Notes under the pieces: generated by a model | The model's database searches: none | What the model saw: only the letters and a program-made list of their open reading frames with translations | Told to the model about the DNA's origin: nothing | Position numbers and translations under genes: made by a program | Part shown: positions 8,168-17,305 of the stretch, piece after piece | How positions within the stretch are numbered: the first letter of the stretch is position 1 | Layout of the letters: the number at the start of each line of letters is the position of its first letter | Source: Cyanobium sp. M30B3 | Lineage (GTDB): Bacteria > Cyanobacteriota > Cyanobacteriia > PCC-6307 > Cyanobiaceae | NCBI GenBank assembly: GCA_018399015.1 | Contig: CP073761.1 | Coordinates: 2,480,001 to 2,544,000, forward strand | Direction of reading: 5' to 3' | DNA length: 64,000 bases

Positions 8168-9871
8168 TCAGGCCAGGCTGGCCACGGCCTGCTGCAGGGC
8201 GTCATGGCGGCTGATGCTGGTGCGTTCAGCCGGCAACTTCTTGAACAGGCCGAGTTTTTCCAGTCGCCGCTGGGTGGTGTCGGCGGCCCCCACCACAAAC
8301 ACCTGGCGGCCCTTCTCAATCGCCTCCTCCACCGCATTCTCCACGGCCAGTGCGGCGGTCACGCCGAGGTGGGACACCTCGCTGAGGTCAAAGATCACGG
8401 CTTTGCAATCGCGGATGGCGTTGTGTTCCCGGGCGATCGCCTTGGCTACGCCGAAGATCATGGCGCCGTTGAGCTGGAACAGCAGCACCTGGCCCCTGCC
8501 CTGATCGAGCAGCGCCTTCTCCTCCTCGGGAATCAGCAGGTCGCCGTCGCCGGTGCTCACCGATTTCACCGACTTGCTCTGCAGGGCGCTCATCTTGTCG
8601 ATCGTGAGGATGTTGGCGATGAACACGCCCACACCCACGGCCACGATCAGATCCACCAACACAGTGAGGGCGATCACCAGATACATGATCACCGCGCCGC
8701 TGAGGGAAATCCGGTGGGCGCGCTTGATGAAGCCCCAGTCCACGATGTCCACACCCACCTTGAGGGCGATGCCCGCCAGCACCGCCTGGGGAATCTGGGC
8801 GGCCAACCGCCCGCCGGCCAGGATCACCACCATCAGGATCAGGGCCCTGGTGATGCCGGAGAGGGCACTGCGCCCGCCCGCCTGGATGTTCACCACCGTG
8901 CCCATGGTGGCGCCGGCGCCGGCGATGCCGCCGAACAGGCCGGACACCAGGTTGCCCAGGCCCTGGCCGATCAGTTCCTTGTTGGAGTTGTGCTCGGTGC
9001 GGGTGACGCTGTCGGCGATCACGGCCGTGAGCAGGGCATCGATGCAGCCGAGCATCCCCAGTACGGCGGCATCGAGGAACATCAGGCGCAGTTCGCCTAG
9101 AGCAAACGTGGGCACTTGCAGCTTGGGGAAGCCTGAGGCGATCTCGCCGATCCGGCGGATGCCCTCGCTACCGGCCCCGGCGGCGTCACCGCCCGTGAGC
9201 AGGGTGAGCGAGAGCAGGGTGCCGATCACCAGGGCGATCAGCTGGGGCGGCGCCACCTTCTTCACCCTGGAGGGGGTGAGCCAGAGGATCGCCAGGGTGA
9301 TCACCGCCAGCAGCACCTCCGTGGGCCGGGCGTTCTGCAGCAGCTGGGGCAGGGTCGTGAGGGTGCCCATCACCCCGCCCTTGGGGATCGCCTGGCCGAG
9401 GAAGGGGCCGAGCTGGAGGATGATCAGAATGAAGCCGATCCCGCTCATGAAGCCCGAGATCACCGTGTAGGGCATCTGGGTGACGTAGCGGCCCAGCTTC
9501 AACAGGCCGAACACCATCTGGAACACGCCGGCCAGCATCACCACGGTGAAGGCCATGGCCATCCCGGTTTCCGGATTGCGCGCCGTGAGGCTGGCGATCA
9601 CCGCGGTCATCACCACCGTCATCGGGCCGGTGGGCTCCGAGATCAGGGTGGGGGTGCCGCCGAACAGGGCGGCGAACAGACCCACGAGCACGGCGCCCCA
9701 GAGGCCGGCGGCGGCGCCGGCGCCGGAGGCCACACCAAAGGCCAGGGCCAGCGGCAGGGCCACGATCGCCGCCGTGACCCCGCCGAACAGATCTCCCTTG
9801 ATGTTGGTGGTGCTGATGTGGTTCAGCACCCGCAGGCCCGGGGGCCGGGGCGGTGCCGTGGAGGTGGTCAT
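8168..9871 (-). CDS. bicA: SulP-family bicarbonate transporter BicA
   Basis: Sodium-dependent low-affinity bicarbonate uptake into the cytoplasm for the CO2-concentrating mechanism. I use ATG 9871, which gives 567 residues, close to the usual BicA length. The N-terminal NIKGDLFGGVTAAIVALPLA and SEPTGPMTVVMTA are characteristic, and the GCIDALLTAVIADS segment carries the conserved aspartate of the transport site. About 14 membrane segments are followed by a C-terminal STAS domain (from about residue 445) with VIFDLSEVSHLGVTAAL. SulP proteins also carry sulfate, but overall similarity favours BicA. A remnant of a cation/proton antiporter lies upstream, fitting the sodium coupling. Confidence 0.88.
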   Translation of the reverse strand: MTTSTAPPRPPGLRVLNHISTTNIKGDLFGGVTAAIVALPLALAFGVASGAGAAAGLWGAVLVGLFAALFGGTPTLISEPTGPMTVVMTAVIASLTARNPETGMAMAFTVVMLAGVFQMVFGLLKLGRYVTQMPYTVISGFMSGIGFILIILQLGPFLGQAIPKGGVMGTLTTLPQLLQNARPTEVLLAVITLAILWLTPSRVKKVAPPQLIALVIGTLLSLTLLTGGDAAGAGSEGIRRIGEIASGFPKLQVPTFALGELRLMFLDAAVLGMLGCIDALLTAVIADSVTRTEHNSNKELIGQGLGNLVSGLFGGIAGAGATMGTVVNIQAGGRSALSGITRALILMVVILAGGRLAAQIPQAVLAGIALKVGVDIVDWGFIKRAHRISLSGAVIMYLVIALTVLVDLIVAVGVGVFIANILTIDKMSALQSKSVKSVSTGDGDLLIPEEEKALLDQGRGQVLLFQLNGAMIFGVAKAIAREHNAIRDCKAVIFDLSEVSHLGVTAALAVENAVEEAIEKGRQVFVVGAADTTQRRLEKLGLFKKLPAERTSISRHDALQQAVASLA

Positions 9872-10011
9872 CGCGACAGGCAAGGGTTGGCGCGGAACCA
9901 TAGGCCGGTTGCCTGGGAACTGGGTCGGCCGCCGCCGCCCCAGCCAGGCGATCCCAGTGCCGATATCCCGGCCACAACGCAACGACGTGCCATGGTTTTT
10001 TTCCAGCTCCA

Positions 10012-10251
10012 GTGCTCCTGGAGGTGAGCTCCCACCAGCTCGAGGTGGCGGAAACACTGATTGGAGTGGGCCGCTTCCTGGTGATCTTCGTGGGGCTGGG
10101 AACCCAGGCCGGCATCCTCACGCCGGCCCTGGAAGCCGCCATCCTGCTGGAGGTGATCGGCACCACCTTCCTGGCGCCGGTGCTGCTGCGGATCGTGATC
10201 CCCGAGGAACCCGATCAGCCTGATGCCCAGGCGCTCGAGCTGCCCGCCTGA
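10012..10251 (+). pseudogene. C-terminal remnant of a cation/proton antiporter
   Basis: About 79 codons remain. The stretch around GILTPALEAAILLEV and TTFLAPVLLRIVIP resembles the last two membrane segments of CPA-type Na+/H+ antiporters, which normally have 380 or more residues. No N-terminal antiporter sequence is found upstream in any frame before bicA begins on the other strand. The GTG at 10012 is only the first possible start. A short functional protein cannot be excluded, but a truncated gene is the simpler reading. Confidence 0.5.
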
Positions 10252-10264
10252 GAACTGGCAGTGC

Positions 10265-11110
10265 TCAGGTCTGTCCGCTGCGCCGGGCGCGGCGGGAGCG
10301 CCTCCGCTTGGCGTGGTTGCCGGGCCTGCGCCGCTTCAGGGCCTCGGCCGCCTCGCCGAAGCCCACCACCAGGATGCCGGTGGGGATGGCGATCGAGCCG
10401 ATGCCCGCCAGGGCGGTGAGACCGCCCAGCACGCGACCCACCACGGTGATCGGCACCACATCGCCGTAGCCCACGGTGGTGACGGTGCACACCGCCCACC
10501 ACAGGGCCCGCGGAATCGAGCCGAAGTGCTCGGGCTGCACGTTGCCCTCGCTGAGGTAGAGGCCGGTGGCGCTCACCAGGATCACCGAGCCGGTGAACAC
10601 CAGGGCCACCTCCAGCTCGCTGCGCTTGGCCCGCAGGGCGTAGCCGAAGCGGAACACCGCCTCGCGGAAGCGGCGGGAGCGGCTCAGGCGCAGCACCCGC
10701 AACAGGCGGAACAGGCGCACCAGGTGGAGCTCCGAGCCGAGCACGTCCACGAACAGGGGCAGCAGGGCCACCAGATCCACCAGGGCGAAGGGGCTGCGCA
10801 GGTAGCGCCCGTAGGCCCGCCAGCCGCGGCCATAGCGCTGGCTGAGCGGACTCACCCACAGTCGCAGCAGGTATTCCGCCAGGAACACCAGGCTGATGCT
10901 CAGGTCGATCCGGCGCAACTGGCTGAGCAGCGCGGGGTTGGGGCTGCCCTCGGTGGCCACCACCGCGAACACCACCGAGAACACGATCAGAAAGGCGAAG
11001 AAGCGGTTGAAGCCGGTGCGGGGCAGCTCGCCATCGGGGAGTTCACCCACCAGCCGCCACAGGCGCCGTCTCAGTCGCCGCAGGCCCTCAGCCGCCGCCA
11101 ACCGGGTCAC
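10265..11110 (-). CDS. Voltage-gated-type potassium channel
   Basis: A 281-residue six-helix ion transport protein. The selectivity filter TVTTVGYGDVVP lies in the pore loop (about residues 200-212). The S4-like segment LVRLFRLLRVLRLSRSRRF has regularly spaced arginines, indicating voltage sensing. The C-terminus is a short, strongly basic tail rich in K and R. It lies in the inner membrane and probably conducts K+. Its start lies inside the end of the upstream PAS-GGDEF-EAL gene (23 bases overlap), so the two are probably co-transcribed. Confidence 0.88.
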   Translation of the reverse strand: MTRLAAAEGLRRLRRRLWRLVGELPDGELPRTGFNRFFAFLIVFSVVFAVVATEGSPNPALLSQLRRIDLSISLVFLAEYLLRLWVSPLSQRYGRGWRAYGRYLRSPFALVDLVALLPLFVDVLGSELHLVRLFRLLRVLRLSRSRRFREAVFRFGYALRAKRSELEVALVFTGSVILVSATGLYLSEGNVQPEHFGSIPRALWWAVCTVTTVGYGDVVPITVVGRVLGGLTALAGIGSIAIPTGILVVGFGEAAEALKRRRPGNHAKRRRSRRARRSGQT

Positions 11111-14102
11111 CGCCGTTCAGCGTCCAGCCCAGCCGCGGGCGCTCCGCGCTGGCGTGCAGGGTGAGCACGTAGCCGGTTTGCCCGGCGTCGGGCTGGAGCC
11201 GCCGGGCGCTCACCGTGACCCAGCTCCAGCCCCCGAGGGGATTGGTGAGGCGCAGGCGGCGCTGTCCAGCCTCCCCGGGATGGGCCAGCCATTGGTCGAG
11301 CTGGAGCGGTTCGGGCACCCCGCTGGCGGTGGAGAAGAGGTCGCTGAAGGGGCGGCCCAGCCACTGGTCGCCGCTCCAGCCGGTGAGGCTCTCCAGGTTG
11401 GCGGACACCCAGCGGACCCGCTGCAGGCCATCCAGCATCACCAGGGTGTCCGGCCCGTTGCGCTCCAGCAGGTTGAGCAGGTCGGCCGATGCCGCCAGGG
11501 AGCGGGTGCGCTGGCTGCGCAGGGTGACATCGCGCCAGGTGATCGCCAGCAGGTGCTGGCTGGGGTAGGCGCGGATGTCGTAGTAGCGGGTCTCGCCCGC
11601 CAGTTCCTGGTTGCGGTAGGCGAAATCGTCGAGCTCCAGCGGTGCTGCGCGCCGCAGGCTGGTGGCGTAATGCTCCAGCAGACCGTTGGCCCCCACACTG
11701 GGAAACAGCGTGCAGAGGGTCTGGCCCACCACCGCCTCCCGCGATTGCAGGATCGCTCTGCAGGCTGCGTTGTTGGCCTCGAGCAGGGTGAAGTCGATGA
11801 TCTCGCCCGTGGAGCCGTAGATCGGCTGGGTGAGCAGATAGGCGTCGAGCGAGGCGTCAAACACTCCCCGCAGGGCGGCCAGCTCATCAAAACTGGTCAC
11901 CCGCAGGCCGATGGCGCTGACCGGTTCGCTGGCTGGCCCGCCGGACGCTTCAGCCGGCGCTGCCAGGCTGGACGCGCAGGGGAGCGGCTCACCGGCCAGC
12001 AGCCGACCGAACTGGCTGATGGTGGCGGGGCGGCCGCAGAGGAAGCCCTGGAACTGGTCGCAGCCCAGATCGAGCAGGATGGCTCGCTGGCTCTCGGTTT
12101 CCACCCCCTCGGCGATGCACACCATGCCCAGGCCATGGGCCAGGGTGATCGTGGAGGCCACGATCGCCCGGTCCTCCGCTGACTGATCGAGGTTGCGGAT
12201 GAAGGTGCTGTCGATCTTCAGCTTGTGCACCGGCAGGCTGCGCAGCAGATCGAGGGAGGAGTAGCCCGTGCCGAAGTCGTCGATGGCGATCTGAAAGCCG
12301 TCGTTGGCCAGGTGGCGCACGGTTTCCGCGGCGGCCACGGGGTTGCGAAGCAGGGCCGTTTCGGTGATTTCCAGTTCCACGGCAGCGGCACTGAGTTGGT
12401 GCTCGGCCAGGGCCTGGTGCAGTTGGTCGGGCAGGTTGCGATCGAAGGATTCGAGCAGGCGGGTGGAGATGTTGATGCCCAGCCGGGGCACGGCCAGTTG
12501 CTGCTGTTGCCACCGGCGGATCTGCCCCAGGGTGGCTTGGAGCACCCAGTTGGAGAGCGGAAAGATCAGGCCGCTCTGCTCGGCCAGGGGGATGAAGAAC
12601 GCCGGCGACACCTGCTTGCCGTGGTGGTCGCGCCAGCGCAGCAGCACTTCACCGCCGCAGAGCTGGCCGTTGCGGTCGCTCTGGGGTTGCACCAGGATGC
12701 GCAGCTGCTCGCGGGCCATGGCCTTGTGCAGCGCCCCATCCATCTCCAGCCGTTCGCGGATCTGGCGGCTGAGGGTGGTGGAGTAGGACCGCAGTTGGCT
12801 GCGGCCCTGGCGCTTGGCCTCCATCAGGGCGGTGTTGGCGCACTGCAGCAGCGTGAGGGGGGTATCGCTGTGTTCGGGAAAGCAGCTCAGCCCCATGCTC
12901 ACGGTGGGTCGCAGGGGCAGCTCCGGCGAGAGCGACTCCATGTTGTGCAGCCGCAGCTGCAGGTCGCGGGCCCGCTGGATCGCCTCGCCGAAGGAGTTCA
13001 CACCCTGGTGGAACACCACGCAGAATTCATCGCTGCCCAGCCGGGCCAGCCAGGCATGGCCAGGGAGGTCGCGGCGCAGCAGGTTGGCGAAACAGCACAG
13101 CAGCTGGTCGCCTGTGGCGTGGCCGAAGGTGTCGTTGATTTCCTGGAAGCCGTCGATGTCCAGGCTCAGCACCGAGAGGTTGGCGTTGTAGGGCCGGCCG
13201 CAGAGTTGCCGGCCCAGCCACTCCAGGGTGGCCACTTTGTTGGGCAGCTCGGTGAGGGGATCCTGGAGTCGGCTGCGCTCGGCGTCCTGAATCCGGCTGA
13301 GGTGGCTGGTGGTGTCGCAGAGCGTGCCCACCACGCTGTCCGGGGTGCCCGTGGCGTCGCAGCGCGGCAACCCGCTCAGGAGCACATGGCGCACCTCGCC
13401 GCCGTTGAGCAGCAGCCGGTGGGGCAGGTTGAGCTGGTCGCCCCGATCCACGGCCTGGAGGTACGTGCGCTGCAGCTGCCTGCGGTCGTCGGGGTGCACC
13501 AGCTGCAGGTAGCTGGCAAAGTCGTTGGGGGTGCAGCCAGCGATCCGCTCGATCTGGGGCGTCCAGTCCATGGCCCCTGAGTGCAGCTGGTGGTGCCAGC
13601 CGGCGGCGCCATGGAGTGCCTCCGTCTCCTGGAACAGGAGCAATTGCTGCTGCTGTTGCGGCTGGCCCAGCGGGTTGTCGCTGGCGTGCTGCACCAGAGC
13701 CACCACCACCGGTTGGCCGTTGTGGCTCACGGTGGTGAGGTTCACCCGCACGTCCACCACCGTGCCGTCGCGGCAGCGGTGGCGGGTGGGAAAGCTGCCG
13801 CGGCCTTCCCTGAGCAGCTGGCGCAGCCGCTGGGTCACCCAGACGCGGTCGTGGTGATCGTCGGCCTGCAGCTGGGCCGGGCCCATGGCCAGCAGCTCTT
13901 CGTGGCTGTAGCCCAGGGTCTGGAGGGCCGAGGCGTTGCAGTCCAGAAAACGGCCGGAGTCGGGATCAACCAGGAACAGGTCGAGGCCGCACAGCTCGGC
14001 GAACCGGCGGGCCCAGTGCAGGGGATCAGCTGGGGTGGCTGGGGCAGAGCCCTGGTCGGGACTGGCGCCGGCCGCTCGTCTGTCGTCGGCACTGAGGACC
14101 AC
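11088..14102 (-). CDS. PAS-PAS-GGDEF-EAL-PAS-PAS signalling protein
   Basis: A 1004-residue cytoplasmic protein. Two PAS domains (about residues 30-135 and 160-275) precede a GGDEF domain with RLGSDEFCVVF, where the second glycine is serine. The EAL domain (about 445-690) has VLLRWRD in place of the usual EALLRW, while DDFGTGYSSLDLLRSLPV and AEGVETESQ are kept. Two more PAS-like domains follow at about 740-860 and 870-985. PAS domains after EAL are less common than before it. Reduced or regulatory catalytic activity is likely, but cannot be settled from sequence. Confidence 0.85.
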   Translation of the reverse strand: MVLSADDRRAAGASPDQGSAPATPADPLHWARRFAELCGLDLFLVDPDSGRFLDCNASALQTLGYSHEELLAMGPAQLQADDHHDRVWVTQRLRQLLREGRGSFPTRHRCRDGTVVDVRVNLTTVSHNGQPVVVALVQHASDNPLGQPQQQQQLLLFQETEALHGAAGWHHQLHSGAMDWTPQIERIAGCTPNDFASYLQLVHPDDRRQLQRTYLQAVDRGDQLNLPHRLLLNGGEVRHVLLSGLPRCDATGTPDSVVGTLCDTTSHLSRIQDAERSRLQDPLTELPNKVATLEWLGRQLCGRPYNANLSVLSLDIDGFQEINDTFGHATGDQLLCCFANLLRRDLPGHAWLARLGSDEFCVVFHQGVNSFGEAIQRARDLQLRLHNMESLSPELPLRPTVSMGLSCFPEHSDTPLTLLQCANTALMEAKRQGRSQLRSYSTTLSRQIRERLEMDGALHKAMAREQLRILVQPQSDRNGQLCGGEVLLRWRDHHGKQVSPAFFIPLAEQSGLIFPLSNWVLQATLGQIRRWQQQQLAVPRLGINISTRLLESFDRNLPDQLHQALAEHQLSAAAVELEITETALLRNPVAAAETVRHLANDGFQIAIDDFGTGYSSLDLLRSLPVHKLKIDSTFIRNLDQSAEDRAIVASTITLAHGLGMVCIAEGVETESQRAILLDLGCDQFQGFLCGRPATISQFGRLLAGEPLPCASSLAAPAEASGGPASEPVSAIGLRVTSFDELAALRGVFDASLDAYLLTQPIYGSTGEIIDFTLLEANNAACRAILQSREAVVGQTLCTLFPSVGANGLLEHYATSLRRAAPLELDDFAYRNQELAGETRYYDIRAYPSQHLLAITWRDVTLRSQRTRSLAASADLLNLLERNGPDTLVMLDGLQRVRWVSANLESLTGWSGDQWLGRPFSDLFSTASGVPEPLQLDQWLAHPGEAGQRRLRLTNPLGGWSWVTVSARRLQPDAGQTGYVLTLHASAERPRLGWTLNGGDPVGGG

Positions 14103-14270
14103 GGGCCCGGGCCAGGATTGCTGACTCCGGAGGTTAGGGGTTTTTGCGCTGTTGGCCCGCGCTGCCTGGTCACCGATGCCGGGCCTGGGTTCAGGCTGAA
14201 CCGTGTCCAGGCAGGGGCTCCAGCCGCCATTCTCCAGCCGCCCTTCACCAACAGCCCTTCACCAAATGCC

Positions 14271-14288
14271 ATTGAGAATCGCTTGCAA
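14271..14288 (+). promoter_or_regulatory. Fur-box-like site upstream of the 96-residue gene
   Basis: ATTGAGAATCGCTTGCAA resembles classic Fur boxes (TGAGAATnnnTTGCAA form). It lies 54 bases upstream of ATG 14343. A near copy lies upstream of the ferritin gene. Binding is inferred. Confidence 0.45.
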
Positions 14289-14342
14289 AAAGCCGCCCTG
14301 GCTGTCTAGGTTGCGAGAGGTTCTCAACAACTGACCATCGGC

Positions 14343-14633
14343 ATGCCCGCCACGCTTCCCAGTTCTGCAACGGTTTGCATCTCCGACAGCGTGGTCGGCA
14401 GTCTCTGCCGGGAGGTGGATGCCATTCGCCAGCGCAGCAGGGTGGTGATCCAGGCGATGGCCCGCTGTCAGCACGGTGGCCTGCTGATCCGCCTGCAGCG
14501 CGACCTGGCCCAGCTACAGGGGCGCCGCCGCGAGCTCCTGGCCGCGGCCCGTGCCTGGCAGCGCCGCGGGGTGAGCGATCGGCTCGGGATGGCCTTTCTG
14601 GTGGAAATCGCCAGTCGCCCCCTGCCCGGCTGA
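14343..14633 (+). CDS. Small helical protein of unknown function, 96 residues
   Basis: I do not recognise a family. The protein is soluble, predicted mostly helical, with an Arg- and Leu-rich central part (IRLQRDLAQLQGRRRELLAAA) suggesting a coiled coil or helical hairpin, and two cysteines near the N-terminus (positions about 12 and 22) plus one at 43. It converges on the ferritin gene. The Fur-box-like site upstream suggests iron regulation. Codon use is that of the surrounding genes, supporting a real gene. Confidence 0.6.
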   Translation: MPATLPSSATVCISDSVVGSLCREVDAIRQRSRVVIQAMARCQHGGLLIRLQRDLAQLQGRRRELLAAARAWQRRGVSDRLGMAFLVEIASRPLPG

Positions 14634-14659
14634 CCAGCAGGGCGGGGGCAGGCCCGGAT

Positions 14660-15247
14660 TCAGGCCAGCTTGGCGGGGCTGTGTTTGTCGTCGCTGAGCT
14701 CGCCGTCCACAATCAGCAGCGCGGCCGGCTGGCCCTGGCAGAAGCGCACCCGGCCGAGCAGGTGGGCGAACTCGTTTTCCGCCGCCACCTGGGCGTCGAC
14801 GATCGGATCCAGGAACACGGTGGTGCGCAGGTCGGAGGCCCGCTCGGCCATGGCGTAGATCTGCTGCAGCGAGGCGGTCACGTCCGCTTCCAGCTGGAAG
14901 GAGGCAGCGAAGATCTGCTCCGGCGTGCTCCAGTCCTGGCGGGGCGCGGCGAGATCCTGCAGCTGCACGGTCTGGCCGCGGGCAATCAGGTAATCGGCGA
15001 ACCTGGCGGCGTGCTCCTGCTCGCTGTGGGCCTCGTGTTTGAAGAAGTGGGAGAAGCCCCGCAGTTCCCGCTCGGCGAACCAGATGGCCATGGCGAAGTA
15101 GGCGGCGCTGGCCTGGCGCTCCATGGAGAGATGGTTCTGCAGGGCCTCCACCAGGGCCGCCTCCATGGGCTGGGCGAGGGCACGGCCGGCGGGACCGGTG
15201 GCCACAGCAGTGATGCTGGGGGTGCTGAGCTCGGAGGAGGCAGTCAT
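14660..15247 (-). CDS. Ferritin
   Basis: Iron storage, oxidising Fe(II) and storing it as mineral inside a 24-subunit shell. The start ATG 15247 gives 195 residues, slightly longer than most ferritins because of about 20 extra N-terminal residues. Ferroxidase ligands are visible: the glutamate of SMERQASAAYFAMA, the Glu/His pair in EAHSEQEHAARF, and later glutamates in FQLEADVTASL and AENEFAHLL. An 18-bp Fur-box-like site lies 94 bases upstream. It is the only iron-storage gene in the window. Confidence 0.9.
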   Translation of the reverse strand: MTASSELSTPSITAVATGPAGRALAQPMEAALVEALQNHLSMERQASAAYFAMAIWFAERELRGFSHFFKHEAHSEQEHAARFADYLIARGQTVQLQDLAAPRQDWSTPEQIFAASFQLEADVTASLQQIYAMAERASDLRTTVFLDPIVDAQVAAENEFAHLLGRVRFCQGQPAALLIVDGELSDDKHSPAKLA

Positions 15248-15340
15248 GCCGGATCTCGGGGATTCGTTGTGACAAATGTTACGCGAATTGGTGGCCTTTG
15301 TGACTTGCGCTGCCGGTGTGATTCGCACCTCTGATGGGCA

Positions 15341-15358
15341 ATTGAGAGGCATTTGCAA
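15341..15358 (-). promoter_or_regulatory. Fur-box-like site upstream of ferritin
   Basis: On the plus strand it reads ATTGAGAGGCATTTGCAA, matching 14 of 18 bases of the site at 14271-14288. It lies about 94 bp upstream of the ferritin start. Confidence 0.45.
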
Positions 15359-15470
15359 CGCTGTGCTCCGTGCTGCCCACCAGGCCAAGCCAGGGCGGCA
15401 GGCTGCTCGCCTGTGCCTGATCACCTGGCTTCGCCTGATCAGCCGAGACGCGGCAGCGATTTCTGCTCGA

Positions 15471-15656
15471 TCAGCCCCTCGCTGAACAGCAGGCCACCGT
15501 CACCCCCTGGGGAAGACGCAACCACTGCCCCTCCGGGTCGCCGCAGAAGGCCAGGGTGACGTCTGGGACGTTTGCATCGAAGCCCACGGCCAGCCTGACC
15601 ACACCTTGTTCACAGGTGATCTGGACGCAGCGGCGTTGCTCGGACGATTGGCCCAA
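15471..15656 (-). pseudogene. Probable gene remnant, product unknown
   Basis: A frame of about 61 codons from TTG 15656, open for a further 17 codons upstream without ATG or GTG. The translation has protein-like composition (for instance VVRLAVGFDANVPDVTLAF and GQWLRLPQGVTV), and another frame continues plausibly past its stop, which suggests a frameshifted or truncated gene. I cannot name a family. It may equally be chance coding potential in GC-rich DNA. Confidence 0.25.
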
Positions 15657-15911
15657 CAGATAGGTCTGTCCTTCCCTGAGCTGAAGCTGATGGGTGCTGT
15701 CCAGCGGTCTTCAACCTGCGGCGTGGTGAATCCGCATTCTGCAAGCCCTCTGCGGCAAGGGACGGGGCTTTTCGCTGTGCGTGTGGTGTTATTCCTGCCT
15801 GTGGAGATGTGGCGAACATCCGGATGTGACATCCACAACATCCTCGCGTTCTTTCGCCACATTGAGGGGCTGGCTGATGCATGCTGTGGAGGTACATGCA
15901 GGCTGCGGCTG

Positions 15912-16508
15912 ATGGGTGCCTGGGGGTCTGGTCTGGAGGGGCGGTCTGGGGGTGGTGCGCCGGCGAGGTCCGCGCGCCGCGGATCCGGGAAGGCCTTGGA
16001 TCCCGCTGGAATCACCAGTCGGGACTGGGCGAAAAGTCTGTGGCGATTCTCCGGCCGCGATGGCATCGTGGAATACGCCATCAATGATCGGGGCCGCGGC
16101 CGTGGCAATCTGCCGATGTCGCGGGATGAACAGGCGTTCATTCGCAGGACCTTTCAGGTGCTGGATCGCCTCACCGGGCTGGTCTTCCAGGAGGTGTCGT
16201 CCCTATCTGATGCGGACATTCGAATGCACACTGCTGCCAAGCTACGAGGCAGCGGAGGTTTGGCTTACAGGCGCCAAGGCTGGTTTGATGTGTATTGGAA
16301 GGATCAGAAGGGCTGGGATCTCACCAGGTTTGAAAAGCATGTGATCAGGCATGAAATCGGCCATGTCGTTGGCCTGGACCATCCCTACGGCTCGGGCGCA
16401 AATCCGCGCTACAACACCAAAGACACCGTGATGTCGTACAACTGGCTCGGCAACACCAGGTTCACCCCTACCGATATCCAGGCGCTGCAGAGGCTCTGGG
16501 GGACCTGA
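15912..16508 (+). CDS. Metzincin (matrixin/serralysin-like) metalloprotease
   Basis: A zinc protease of the M10 type: HEIGHVVGLDHP gives the three zinc histidines and catalytic glutamate near residue 150, and DTVMSYN supplies the Met-turn. With ATG 15912 the product has 198 residues, essentially only the catalytic domain. The frame is open back to 15606, but the upstream translation looks non-coding. No clear signal peptide is seen. RTX repeats found in serralysins are absent. The last residues (DIQALQRLWGT) match the usual domain end. Substrate and location are unknown. Confidence 0.75.
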   Translation: MGAWGSGLEGRSGGGAPARSARRGSGKALDPAGITSRDWAKSLWRFSGRDGIVEYAINDRGRGRGNLPMSRDEQAFIRRTFQVLDRLTGLVFQEVSSLSDADIRMHTAAKLRGSGGLAYRRQGWFDVYWKDQKGWDLTRFEKHVIRHEIGHVVGLDHPYGSGANPRYNTKDTVMSYNWLGNTRFTPTDIQALQRLWGT

Positions 16509-16540
16509 GTCCGCGGTCAGTTCCTCAGCCCCTCAGCCCC

Positions 16541-17305
16541 TCAGCCCATGCGGCGGCGGCCAAGGGCAAGGAAGCCGGCCACGTAGGTGAGGCAGAGGAT
16601 CAGGTTGCGCAGGGCGTTGTGCAACAGGGTGGAGCGAGCTTCGCTGCCCCGGCGGCTGGCATTCCTGCTGCTCTCCAGCTGCTGGGTTTGGATCTGGCTG
16701 ATCAATGCCTCGCGCTGTTCTTCAGGGTTGCTGATGCCTGGGCGGATGTCGGTGGGGAGCTGCCCGTCCTCGCTGTGGCTGAGCTCTTGCCAGCGGCGTT
16801 GAATCTCGGCGGCCGAAGTTTGCCGGATGGTCAGCTCATCGCTCTGCAGGCGATGGCTGAGGGCCAAGGTTTCCGCCGCGTTGCGCTGATCGATCAGGGT
16901 GACACTGCCCAGGAACAGGGGCACATGCCAGACCGCAAGCAGGGAGAGGCTCAGCGCCCCTCGGCGCGTGAACTGCAGTGCGGAGTGGCGGCGTCGTGCG
17001 TGACGCATCGCGATGGCGGGATCGGCGCTGGCATCGGGCCATGGCTGCAGCAGGGAGCCCACCCTTAGCAGTGCCACGCCGATCAACGGCAGAAACGCTG
17101 CATCGATGATTCGGCTGGAGAGCTGGGTTCCCCATTCAACCGAGGGCTGGCGCAATGGCAGCATTGTGGTCATCAGGATGATCACAAACACCAGGATCAG
17201 TGTTTTTCCACAGACCCATAGCAACATGGCGAGACGGGGATCGGTGGCTGCACTTGGTATCACTTGGCTGTGGATCAATCTGGAGGATTTCGCGGTTGTT
17301 TCCAT
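16541..17305 (-). CDS. HpsJ-like membrane protein
   Basis: A 254-residue protein resembling the cyanobacterial HpsJ family, associated with exopolysaccharide secretion and type IV pili. The conserved stretch is IIDAAFLPLIGVALLRVGSLL after an N-terminal membrane helix, followed by a third helix, a long polar coiled-coil-like region (about residues 150-225) and a final membrane helix ending GRRRMG. The start ATG 17305 overlaps the stop of the upstream small gene (TGATG), indicating translational coupling. The family assignment is by recalled similarity only. Confidence 0.65.
   Translation of the reverse strand: METTAKSSRLIHSQVIPSAATDPRLAMLLWVCGKTLILVFVIILMTTMLPLRQPSVEWGTQLSSRIIDAAFLPLIGVALLRVGSLLQPWPDASADPAIAMRHARRRHSALQFTRRGALSLSLLAVWHVPLFLGSVTLIDQRNAAETLALSHRLQSDELTIRQTSAAEIQRRWQELSHSEDGQLPTDIRPGISNPEEQREALISQIQTQQLESSRNASRRGSEARSTLLHNALRNLILCLTYVAGFLALGRRRMG

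Noticed and set aside
10223-11164. 313-codon plus-strand frame over the K+ channel gene
   Set aside because: Antisense to a clear channel with selectivity filter; shadow frame.
12225-13580. Long open frame antisense to the PAS-GGDEF-EAL gene
   Set aside because: Same GC-driven shadow effect; the opposite strand has clear domains.
15606-15911. N-terminal extension of the metalloprotease
   Set aside because: The translation has no signal peptide or family similarity; ATG 15912 is nearer the catalytic domain.
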